The notes beneath the pieces were generated by a model, which was not told the origin of the DNA, ran no database searches, and saw only the letters and a list, made by a program, of their open reading frames with translations. 6,284 nucleotides of DNA from Christensenella sp. UBA4636 (GTDB taxonomy: Bacteria; Bacillota; Clostridia; Christensenellales; Borkfalkiaceae). Location: assembly GCA_002405915.1 (NCBI GenBank), contig DHMS01000032.1:585-6868 (forward strand). The letters run 5' to 3'. Positions 1-5,095 of the stretch are shown here, one piece after another. Position 1 is the stretch's first letter. Every line of letters begins with the position of its first letter. A program made the translations under genes and the position numbers.

Positions 1-58
1 TAATTTTAAATGCCCCCATTACTGTACGGAGTTTTTGCGCCTCTGCGGTTTTAGGCAT
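1..58 (-). CDS. Possible 5' end of an unidentified leftward gene (partial)
   Basis: On the minus strand an ATG at 58-56 opens a frame that runs off the left edge and reads MPKTAEAQKLRTVMGAFKI. The composition is hydrophilic and protein-like, but nineteen residues are too few to assign a family. The weakness is the start: the upstream bases are a T/A-rich run with no Shine-Dalgarno sequence, and an in-frame TAA lies three codons before the ATG. The neighbouring hairpin and T-tract (76-157) would end transcription just before it, so it would need its own promoter, and I see no convincing one. Two plus-strand frames are also open here, one ending at 62-64 and one a few bases later, so the edge could equally be the 3' end of a rightward gene. 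Confidence 0.22.
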   Translation of the reverse strand, partial: MPKTAEAQKLRTVMGAFKI

Positions 59-63
59 ATGTA

Positions 64-157
64 ATTAAAAATGAAAAAAGAAATTTCGGTCGATTGTTTT
101 TGACGGGAGAAAGCAAAAAACTTGCTACTTACAAAAACATCGACCGAAATTTCTTTT
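64..157 (-). terminator. Long hairpin terminator of the radical SAM operon
   Basis: A perfect 19-bp inverted repeat (76-94 with 139-157, AAAAGAAATTTCGGTCGAT) begins at the stop codon of the TIGR03915-type gene. After one bulged base (95) the stem continues for seven more pairs (96-102 with 132-138). A small 5-bp hairpin, AGCAA/TTGCT (112-116 with 122-126), sits in the terminal loop. Read leftward, the stem ends in CTTTTTT and is followed by CATTTTTAATT, so a Rho-independent terminator for the leftward operon is the natural reading. Rightward the T-run is short and broken, so activity in that direction would be weaker. The stem is unusually long for a plain terminator. Confidence 0.8.
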
Positions 158-903
158 CAGTTGAAGCTTTCGGGAGGGGAGAATTCCGACATGTTTGAGC
201 GGTAACGGCGGGGGAGCCAGTTGTCTTGGAGACGTTCGTTTTTGCGCTCCGCTATGCTTACAGACTTGAAATACTTTTTCCATAGACTCGAATAGGCTTG
301 CTCGTTCGCCGTCAGGTAGACAGTGACGGGCTTGTTGGGCTTTATGTAGCGCAGCGTTTCGCCGTCGAAAAAGCAAAGCTTGTTGCGCTTTACGTCGTGA
401 ATGATGAATTTTTCGTCGGAAAATCTTCTTTTGAAGTGCGGGGCGACAAGGTCGATAACGTCGTTGTCGGGCGTAAAACGCGCGTAATATCCGCCCTCGG
501 CTTCTTCAAATCTGAGAAAACCTTCCATTCGGTGGACTTCGTAACTTATTTGTTTGGTCAGTTCGTAATGCTTTAAAACGAACTTGTCGGAAAAGTTGTC
601 AAGCACGTTTTTGCGCATGTTGAGGCACCGCTCGGCTGCTTTGAAAACTATCGTTTCTTTCTCTTCGGAATTTGAGCGCAAAGGATAAAAAAGTGCCGAT
701 AACAGGCTTATACCCCCGTGTTTTAAAATTCCTTTCTTCACGCGCTCGGCTTTTTCGGCGTTAAAAATTATCTCTTTTACCTCTTCCCCGATAGTCGGCG
801 AAAACGCGGACGAATACACGGCGGAAGGGGATTCTTTTTTAGTAAAGCTTTCGTATAGCGCGCACAAAATTCCGTCGCGCCCGCAAGGGATAAAATAAAT
901 CAT
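157..903 (-). CDS. TIGR03915-family (DUF4130) DNA metabolism protein, partner of the radical SAM protein
   Basis: This 248-residue protein has the hallmarks of the TIGR03915/DUF4130 family: GILCALYESF near the N-terminus (11-20), EVHRMEGFLRF (122-132), YYARFTPDNDVIDLVAPHF (139-157), FIIHDVKRNKLCFFDGE (166-182) and a basic tail, ERKNERLQDNWLPRRYR (219-235). The family is known for obligate pairing with TIGR03916 radical SAM proteins. Many members are fused to a uracil-DNA-glycosylase-like domain (TIGR03914), but this one ends without it. The biochemical role is unknown; DNA repair or modification is inferred from those associations. I chose the ATG at 903 because it begins the conserved N-terminus and overlaps the upstream stop as ATGA (900-903), with a GGGG ribosome-binding remnant five bases upstream. 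The longer frame from 1038 only reads through the neighbour's 3' end. The overlap implies coupled translation and 1:1 production. Confidence 0.92.
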   Translation of the reverse strand: MIYFIPCGRDGILCALYESFTKKESPSAVYSSAFSPTIGEEVKEIIFNAEKAERVKKGILKHGGISLLSALFYPLRSNSEEKETIVFKAAERCLNMRKNVLDNFSDKFVLKHYELTKQISYEVHRMEGFLRFEEAEGGYYARFTPDNDVIDLVAPHFKRRFSDEKFIIHDVKRNKLCFFDGETLRYIKPNKPVTVYLTANEQAYSSLWKKYFKSVSIAERKNERLQDNWLPRRYRSNMSEFSPPESFN

Positions 904-2147
904 AATTGCCCCGTCAACGCGCTCATAGAAATTTCCGGAGCGGAAAAGAGCGACAGTTGTTCGTATTTTTGCTCGGCTTCGGAAAGTAGCAAAAGCCGTT
1001 GAGGGTTTTTGTCGTCGCCGATGAACTTGCCCGCGCAAGTGATAAAATGCGCCGCGCGTTTCAAAACTACGCGGAGCTTTGTTAGGTCGTTAAAGTCAAG
1101 CTTCGAATACTTCCTTGCCGCAACTATTTTATACGCGCTTTTGAACCCTATCCCGGGAACGCGAAGCAAAACTTCCGGCGGCGCGGCGTTTACTTCTATC
1201 GGGAAAAATTCGGGGTGCCGTAAAGCCCAGCGACACTTTGGGTCCATAGTCAAATCGAGGTCCTCGTTCTCGTCGGAAATTTCGGCGGCGGTGAAGCCGT
1301 AAAACCGCATGAGCCAGTCGGCTTGGTAAAGCCTGTGTTCGCGCAAAAGCCCCGCGGGGCGGGCGGGCAAGAGGTTGGATGTAAAATTCGTAGGTATATA
1401 CGACGAAAAATATACGCGCTTCATATCGAATTTTTTGTATAAAGCCTGCGTTAAGCGTATTATCTGCCCGTCCGTTTCGCGCGAAGCGCCGACAATCATT
1501 TGCGTTGTCTGCCCCGCCGGCAAGAACTTTTTGTTGCGTTCCGCCTTTGCTTGCCGCAAGTTTTCGGCTAACATTCCCATCGGTTCGATAAGCGCGGTTT
1601 TGGATTTTTGCGGGGCTAAAAGTTTAAGGCTTTTTTCGCTCGGAAGCTCAATGTTGCAACTCATTCTGTCAACGTACTTCGCGGCTTTGTTTAGTAGGTA
1701 CTTGCTTGCGCCGGGTATGCCTTTAAGGTGAATGTAGCCGTGAAAATTATATAGTTTTCTTAGCCTCATTACGACGTCTAAAAGCCGTTCCATAGTGTAA
1801 TCGGGGCTGCGTTCGACTGCGGACGACAAAAACAGCCCCTCTATGTAGTTGCGCCTGTAAAAATTCATAACCAGCTCGCAAAGTTCTTCGGGCGAGGCGG
1901 ACTCGCGCGGAACGTCGTTGCTGCGGCGGTTTACGCAATACAAACAGTCGTAAACGCACTTGTTTGATAAAAGAATTTTTAGTAGCGATATGCACCGCCC
2001 GTCCTGCGTGAACGAATGGCAAATTCCGCCGTAGCTTGCGTTACCGACTCCGCCTTTGACGTTTTTTCGCGACGAACCCGAGGACGAACAAGAAACGTCA
2101 TACTTCGCGCTTTCCGTTAAAATTTCAAGTTTTCTCTCGTCAATCAT
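900..2147 (-). CDS. Radical SAM protein, putative DNA modification/repair (TIGR03916 type)
   Basis: This 415-residue protein carries the radical SAM signature CVYDCLYC with Cys64, Cys68 and Cys71, expected to hold a 4Fe-4S cluster that cleaves S-adenosylmethionine. The preceding stretch, with Cys20 (SCSSSG), Cys43 (GICHSF) and Cys52 (DGRC), and the following VNRRSND match the family. Residues about 315-346 contain a helix-hairpin-helix (VNAAPPEVLLRVPGIG then KSAYKIVAARK), a non-specific DNA-backbone binding fold. Length agrees with the family's roughly 400 residues. The substrate and reaction are not known; the DNA link rests on the HhH domain and on the family's association with uracil-DNA-glycosylase-like domains. 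The ATG at 2147 is preceded by AAAGGAG eight bases upstream. It is the first gene of a two-gene operon and overlaps its TIGR03915 partner by four bases. Its promoter carries LexA-like sites. Confidence 0.93.
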   Translation of the reverse strand: MIDERKLEILTESAKYDVSCSSSGSSRKNVKGGVGNASYGGICHSFTQDGRCISLLKILLSNKCVYDCLYCVNRRSNDVPRESASPEELCELVMNFYRRNYIEGLFLSSAVERSPDYTMERLLDVVMRLRKLYNFHGYIHLKGIPGASKYLLNKAAKYVDRMSCNIELPSEKSLKLLAPQKSKTALIEPMGMLAENLRQAKAERNKKFLPAGQTTQMIVGASRETDGQIIRLTQALYKKFDMKRVYFSSYIPTNFTSNLLPARPAGLLREHRLYQADWLMRFYGFTAAEISDENEDLDLTMDPKCRWALRHPEFFPIEVNAAPPEVLLRVPGIGFKSAYKIVAARKYSKLDFNDLTKLRVVLKRAAHFITCAGKFIGDDKNPQRLLLLSEAEQKYEQLSLFSAPEISMSALTGQL

Positions 2148-2155
2148 TTTTTACG

Positions 2156-2162
2156 CTCCTTT
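2156..2162 (-). promoter_or_regulatory. Ribosome binding site of the radical SAM gene
   Basis: On the minus strand AAAGGAG lies eight bases before the ATG at 2147. It is a near-ideal Shine-Dalgarno sequence and fixes the start of the radical SAM gene. Confidence 0.9.
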
Positions 2163-2168
2163 CATCTT

Positions 2169-2182
2169 CGAACATATGCTTT
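2169..2182. promoter_or_regulatory. LexA-like box 1, downstream of the -10 element
   Basis: CGAACATATGCTTT has a perfect left half-site of the Bacillota LexA (DinR) operator CGAAC-N4-GTTCG. It matches seven of the ten arm positions, and the central ATAT suits the consensus. It lies immediately downstream of the predicted transcription start (about 2184), where a bound repressor would block RNA polymerase. The right half-site is degenerate, so alone it would be a modest candidate. The second site on the same promoter and the repair-type genes strengthen it. Confidence 0.5.
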
Positions 2183-2190
2183 ACTCGTAT

Positions 2191-2219
2191 ATTATACACC
2201 CGACTTATTTTTATGTCAA
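2191..2219 (-). promoter_or_regulatory. Consensus sigma-A-type promoter of the radical SAM operon
   Basis: On the minus strand, TTGACA (2219-2214) and TATAAT (2196-2191) are both exact consensus hexamers separated by exactly 17 bases. Transcription should start near 2184, giving a 5' leader of about 37 bases before the ATG at 2147. A promoter this strong usually needs a repressor, which fits the two LexA-like palindromes at 2169-2182 and 2217-2230. Confidence 0.9.
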
Positions 2220-2230
2220 ACATACGTTTA
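2217..2230. promoter_or_regulatory. LexA-like box 2, overlapping the -35 element
   Basis: CAAACATACGTTTA matches seven of the ten arm positions of CGAAC-N4-GTTCG and keeps the AAC-N4-GTT core exactly. It overlaps the -35 hexamer of the leftward promoter by three bases (2217-2219). Its centre lies 48 bp from the centre of the other LexA-like box. Overlap with -35 is a classic repression position. The fit is imperfect, so this is a candidate, not a confirmed operator. Confidence 0.45.
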
Positions 2231-2342
2231 GCAATTATCGAAAATTTATACGGAAATTTTTTAGATTTTCAAGAACAAGGCGTTTTTAAGGGGTAAAAGG
2301 GGAAAAATCGGTAAAATTACAAGAAAAATCTTTTTATTTGTA

Positions 2343-2371
2343 TTGACTTTGCCGCCGATGTGTGCTATTAT
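2343..2371 (+). promoter_or_regulatory. Extended -10 promoter of the pepQ-efp unit
   Basis: TTGACT (2343-2348) and TATTAT (2366-2371) are separated by 17 bases, and TG one base before the -10 hexamer (2363-2364) makes it an extended -10. Transcription would start near 2378, leaving a leader of only about 20 bases before the ATG at 2399. It points away from the radical SAM promoter, so the two transcription units are divergent. No LexA-like palindrome lies on this promoter. Confidence 0.8.
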
Positions 2372-2398
2372 ATTTAAGGTATACAAGAAGGTGAAATT

Positions 2399-3421
2399 AT
2401 GCTTAACGAAAATAACCTTTATTTATTGACTAACGAAAAGCAAAGACTGTACCTTACGGGCTTTTTTGCGACGGACGGATACGTCGTCGTGTCGGAAGGG
2501 AAAAAGTATCTCTTCGTCGATCCGAGATATTTTTACGCCGCAGATAAGGCTCTTAAAAATTCCGACGTTACCGTCGTGAAAGGTTTTAAAAACGAAACTT
2601 TCGAATTTTTGAAGTCGACGGGCAAAAAGGACCTTTATATCGACTATACAAAGACGAGCATTGCGGAAGCGGAAGAATACGGCGAATTAGGGTTTTCGCT
2701 CAAAGACTGCTCGCAAGATATGGTCGCTTCGATGAAGTTCAAGTCGGATGAAGAACTCAAAAAAATCAAAAAAGCGTGCGCGATAGCGGAAGCTTCTTTA
2801 AGGTGTATTAAGCCTCTTATCAAAGAGGGCGTGAGTGAATTAGAGCTTGCCGCCGCGTTGGAAGCGGAGTTTAAAAAACACGGCGCAAGCAATCCGTCCT
2901 TCGACACAATCGTCGCGTTCGGCAAAAACGCCGCCGTTCCGCACCACGAAACGGGCAAGACAAAGCTCAAAAACAACGAATGCGTGCTTATAGACTTCGG
3001 TTGCTTGTATAAGGGCTACTGCTCGGATATGACGAGAACGTTTTTCTACGGTAAACCGGACAAGGAGTTCAAAAAGGCGTACGAAGCCGTGCTTGCCGCG
3101 CACCTTGCCGCCGAAAAGGGCATTTACGCGGGTATCGAATGCGTAGCCGCGGATAAGATAGCGCGCGATATTCTCGAAGAAAGAGGTTACGGCAAATACT
3201 TTACTCATTCCTTGGGTCACGGCATAGGCGTGAACATTCACGAGCCGCCCGCAGTTTCGCCTAAGGGTAAGGGTACGCTTGAAAACGGAATGGTGTTTTC
3301 GATAGAGCCGGGCGTTTATATCGACGGCAAATTCGGTATAAGAATAGAAAACACGGTAACTCTTAAAGACGGCAAAGTAGTTCCGTTTATGACGACTACG
3401 AGAAAGCTCGAAATATTGTGA
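2399..3421 (+). CDS. pepQ: M24B metallopeptidase, Xaa-Pro dipeptidase/aminopeptidase
   Basis: This 340-residue cytosolic peptidase, which should release residues next to proline, has an N-terminal creatinase-like domain (about 1-115) and a C-terminal pita-bread domain. All five metal ligands are visible: Asp199 (LIDFG), Asp210 (CSDMTRT), His274 (LGHGIG), Glu303 (SIEPG) and Glu317 (RIENT). His182/His183 (VPHHETG) and His281 (HEPP) are the usual substrate-pocket histidines. It is close in length to the YqhT-type enzymes (about 350 residues) encoded next to efp in many Bacillota. AAGGTG lies five bases before the ATG, supporting the start. The gene has its own promoter, lies 153 bp before efp, and no terminator separates them. 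Whether it is a dipeptidase (PepQ) or an aminopeptidase (PepP) cannot be decided from sequence alone. Confidence 0.92.
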   Translation: MLNENNLYLLTNEKQRLYLTGFFATDGYVVVSEGKKYLFVDPRYFYAADKALKNSDVTVVKGFKNETFEFLKSTGKKDLYIDYTKTSIAEAEEYGELGFSLKDCSQDMVASMKFKSDEELKKIKKACAIAEASLRCIKPLIKEGVSELELAAALEAEFKKHGASNPSFDTIVAFGKNAAVPHHETGKTKLKNNECVLIDFGCLYKGYCSDMTRTFFYGKPDKEFKKAYEAVLAAHLAAEKGIYAGIECVAADKIARDILEERGYGKYFTHSLGHGIGVNIHEPPAVSPKGKGTLENGMVFSIEPGVYIDGKFGIRIENTVTLKDGKVVPFMTTTRKLEIL

Positions 3422-3446
3422 TTTCCGCTTTTTTCGGGCTTAAAAT

Positions 3447-3469
3447 TTAGCGACAATAATTAGCGACAA
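3447..3469 (+). repeat. Short direct repeat in the pepQ-efp gap
   Basis: TTAGCGACAA occurs twice, at 3447-3456 and 3460-3469, with a 13-base period. It could be a small duplication or a regulator half-site pair. It is short and AT-rich, so chance is possible. Confidence 0.4.
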
Positions 3470-3479
3470 CAAAGCGATT

Positions 3480-3533
3480 TTGCGGAAAAATTTTCGCAAC
3501 AATAACAAACGAAAAAGTCGGCGCGCCGCGCCG
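3480..3533. other. Two hairpins in the pepQ-efp spacer, not a forward terminator
   Basis: An imperfect palindrome at 3480-3499 (TTGCGG paired with TTCGCAA-type sequence) can form an eight-pair stem. A GC-only hairpin follows at 3519-3533 (CGGCG, five-base loop, CGCCG). On the plus strand both are followed by A-rich sequence, not T-tracts, so they do not look like terminators for pepQ. Read leftward, the GC hairpin is followed by ACTTTTTCG, a weak reverse terminator, although no leftward gene ends here. They may shape or stabilise the efp transcript. No clear separate efp promoter was found in the 153-bp gap. Confidence 0.4.
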
Positions 3534-3562
3534 CAAAAAAAATAAAAACATTTTAACTTATC

Positions 3563-3567
3563 AGGAG
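3563..3567 (+). promoter_or_regulatory. Ribosome binding site of efp
   Basis: AGGAG lies seven bases before the efp ATG at 3575. It is a strong Shine-Dalgarno sequence, as expected for an abundant translation factor. Confidence 0.9.
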
Positions 3568-3574
3568 ATAAATT

Positions 3575-4135
3575 ATGGTACAAGCAGGCGATTTCAGAAA
3601 AGGCGTCACCATCGAATACGAAGGCAACATCTACGTTATAGTAGACTTCCAGCACGTTAAACCGGGCAAGGGCGCGGCTTTCGTAAGAACGAGACTTAAA
3701 AACATCATCACGGGTGCCGTTTTGGAAAAAACTTTCAACCCGACCGAAAAAGTAGAAAACGCGGTCATCGAAACAAAGAAGATGACTTATTCCTACAACG
3801 ACGGCGGTCTTTACTACTTCATGGACGAAGAGTATAACATGGAACCTTTGAGCTACGAACAGGTTGAGGACGCTTTGCAGTGGATAAAGGAAAACGACCC
3901 CGTTACCGTTAAATTCTACAAGGGTAAAGCTTTCTCCGTCGACTGCGAAAACTTCGTCGAACTTTTGGTTACCGAATCGGAACCGGGCGTTGCCGGCAAC
4001 ACCGCTACCAACGCGACCAAGAACGCTACGCTTGAAACGGGCGTTACCATTCAGGTGCCTATGTTCGTCAACGAGGGCGACGTTATCAGAATCGATACTC
4101 GTACCGGCGAATACATGGAACGCGTTAAAAAGTAA
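3575..4135 (+). CDS. efp: Elongation factor P
   Basis: EF-P binds ribosomes stalled at consecutive prolines, between the P and E sites, and promotes peptide bond formation. The 186-residue length and three-domain order are standard: an N-terminal KOW-like domain with HVKPGKGAAFVRTRLKN (27-43), a middle OB domain (about 66-128) and a C-terminal OB domain ending DTRTGEYMERVKK. The tip of the first loop is Lys32 in PGKG, the residue that carries 5-aminopentanol in Bacillus subtilis and the counterpart of beta-lysylated Lys34 in Escherichia coli. An Arg32 (EarP-type) factor is excluded. The C-terminal signature is intact, with slight changes (GNTATNATKNATLETG, where many homologues have GDT and KPATLETG). 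It follows the M24B peptidase, a common Bacillota order, and is probably co-transcribed with it. It ends in a strong terminator. Confidence 0.98.
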   Translation: MVQAGDFRKGVTIEYEGNIYVIVDFQHVKPGKGAAFVRTRLKNIITGAVLEKTFNPTEKVENAVIETKKMTYSYNDGGLYYFMDEEYNMEPLSYEQVEDALQWIKENDPVTVKFYKGKAFSVDCENFVELLVTESEPGVAGNTATNATKNATLETGVTIQVPMFVNEGDVIRIDTRTGEYMERVKK

Positions 4136-4143
4136 GTTTATAC

Positions 4144-4178
4144 GCCCGACTTTTTTTGTCGGGCTTTTCCCTTTTTTT
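4144..4178 (+). terminator. Intrinsic terminator after efp
   Basis: GCCCGAC (4144-4150) pairs perfectly with GTCGGGC (4158-4164) around a loop of seven T, followed by TTTTCCCTTTTTTT (4165-4178). It begins nine bases after the efp stop codon. It should end most pepQ-efp transcripts, with some read-through into the reductase gene, whose ATG is only 26 bases beyond the T-tract. Confidence 0.95.
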
Positions 4179-4203
4179 AAAACGCCGAAGAGAGGAACTT
4201 TTT

Positions 4204-4911
4204 ATGAAAACGGTAGTAGTTACCGGCGGCAACGGTAGTATCGGCGCGGCGATTGCAAAAAGAATGCAAAAGTCGGGCTATAACGTCGTTATCACCTATT
4301 TTTCGAACAAAGAAGCCGCGGAAGATTTGCAAAAAAACTTCGGTTTTTACGCCGTTAAATGCGACGTTAAGGACGAAAAAGAGGTAAAAGAGGCTTTTAA
4401 AGAAGTTCATAAAAAATTCGGCAAAATCTACGCGCTTATAAACTGCGCAGGGATTGCTTTAAAGCAGAAAGTCATAACCGACGTTACTAAGGAAGAATTT
4501 GAAAATTTGTTCGCCGTAAACGTCACGGGAACTTTCAACTGCATAAAGGAAGCTTTGCCCGACATGATAAGCGAAAAGCGCGGGCGAATAATCAACGTTT
4601 CCTCCGTGTGGGGAGTCGTCGGCGGCTCGTGCGAAGTCGCGTATTCGGCGACGAAAGGCGCAATAAATTCTTTAACAAAAGCTCTTGCTCGCGAAGTCGG
4701 TTTGTCGGGCGTAACCGTCAACGCCGTCGCGCCCGGGTTTATCGACACGAAGATGAACGCGCATTTGTCCGAAGAGGATAAAAAGGACTTCTGCGACGGA
4801 CTTAGCGTTCCGCGCGTCGGCACCCCGGAAGAGGTTGCGGAAGCGGTCGCTTTCCTTATGGAAAACGCGTACGTTACCGGACAGATACTTTCGGTTGACG
4901 GCGGCATGTGA
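4204..4911 (+). CDS. ymfI: Short-chain dehydrogenase, probable EF-P 5-aminopentanone reductase (YmfI-like)
   Basis: This 235-residue classical SDR has the cofactor motif TGGNGSIG (7-14), NCAG (80-83), Asn106, Ser134, Tyr147 and Lys151 (YSATK), and ends in VTGQILSVDGGM, all FabG-like. The stretch VSSVWGVVGGSCEVAYSATK differs from housekeeping FabG, which typically has a NYAAAK-type active site. From memory it resembles clostridial YmfI proteins, which reduce the 5-aminopentanone group on EF-P Lys32 to 5-aminopentanol using a nicotinamide cofactor. Its place directly after efp supports this. The alternative is a 3-oxoacyl-ACP reductase, but no fatty-acid synthesis genes are nearby. I chose the ATG at 4204 because AGAGG lies eight bases upstream; an earlier in-frame ATG at 4156 lies inside the efp terminator. 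No convincing own promoter fits between terminator and gene, so expression may depend on read-through. Confidence 0.85.
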   Translation: MKTVVVTGGNGSIGAAIAKRMQKSGYNVVITYFSNKEAAEDLQKNFGFYAVKCDVKDEKEVKEAFKEVHKKFGKIYALINCAGIALKQKVITDVTKEEFENLFAVNVTGTFNCIKEALPDMISEKRGRIINVSSVWGVVGGSCEVAYSATKGAINSLTKALAREVGLSGVTVNAVAPGFIDTKMNAHLSEEDKKDFCDGLSVPRVGTPEEVAEAVAFLMENAYVTGQILSVDGGM

Positions 4912-4938
4912 ATTTTGTTGAATTTTAAGCCGCGTTTA

Positions 4939-4971
4939 TGTGTAAAATAACTAAAAATCGCATTTTACACA
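4939..4971. repeat. Perfect 10-bp inverted repeat upstream of the glgB promoter
   Basis: TGTGTAAAAT (4939-4948) and ATTTTACACA (4962-4971) are perfect inverted copies with a 13-base spacer. The structure lies 27 bases after the reductase stop codon and 20 bases before the glgB -35 box. The stem is AT-rich and no T-tract follows, so it is a poor intrinsic terminator. A regulator binding site, or a weak transcript-end hairpin for the reductase gene, are both possible. Confidence 0.55.
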
Positions 4972-4991
4972 CTCAAATTTTACAAAACGTC

Positions 4992-5020
4992 TTGAATTTT
5001 TTTCTCGTTTCGTGTATACT
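4992..5020 (+). promoter_or_regulatory. Promoter of glgB
   Basis: TTGAAT (4992-4997) and TATACT (5015-5020) are separated by 17 bases, each one mismatch or slightly more from consensus. Transcription would start near 5027, giving a leader of about 69 bases before the ATG at 5096. glgB therefore begins its own transcription unit. Confidence 0.78.
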
Positions 5021-5052
5021 TAAATAAATAATAATCATTAAGAATATTCATG

Positions 5053-5080
5053 CGTTCGTTTTTTTTAGAAAGATCGAACG
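5053..5080 (+). other. Leader hairpin in the glgB 5' untranslated region
   Basis: CGTTCG (5053-5058) and CGAACG (5075-5080) are perfect inverted copies around a 16-base loop that begins with a run of eight T (5059-5066). It falls inside the predicted glgB leader, ending five bases before ACGGAG. It might modulate translation or act as a weak protein-binding palindrome. The stem is short, so chance cannot be excluded. Confidence 0.35.
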
Positions 5081-5084
5081 TTTT

Positions 5085-5090
5085 ACGGAG
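5085..5090 (+). promoter_or_regulatory. Ribosome binding site of glgB
   Basis: ACGGAG ends five bases before the ATG at 5096 and selects this start. No other in-frame ATG lies between it and the conserved LYLFHQGTNYRAY sequence. Confidence 0.85.
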
Positions 5091-5095
5091 ATAAT

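Noticed and set aside
904..1038. Longer start (ATG at 1038) for the TIGR03915-type gene
   Set aside because: It would overlap the radical SAM gene by 139 bases, its extra residues show no family similarity, and the ATG at 903 has the ATGA overlap and the conserved N-terminus.
2213..2296. 27-codon plus-strand frame beginning MSNIRLAIIENLYG
   Set aside because: No ribosome binding site and it overlaps the leftward promoter and LexA-like box.
3519..3540. GC hairpin before efp as the pepQ terminator
   Set aside because: On the plus strand it is followed by an A-run, not a T-tract.
4116..4144. Promoter for the reductase using TATACG at 4139-4144
   Set aside because: The matching -35 (TGGAAC at 4116-4121) is poor and transcription would start inside the terminator stem.
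4156..4203. Earlier in-frame ATG for the reductase
   Set aside because: It lies within the efp terminator hairpin and lacks a Shine-Dalgarno sequence; the ATG at 4204 has AGAGG and begins the Rossmann strand.
4938..5027. 29-codon plus-strand frame beginning MCKITKNRILH
   Set aside because: No ribosome binding site; it runs through the inverted repeat and the glgB promoter.
5075..5088. CGAAC half-site before glgB as a LexA box
   Set aside because: The right half (TACGG) does not match GTTCG; the CGAACG is better explained by the inverted repeat with 5053-5058.
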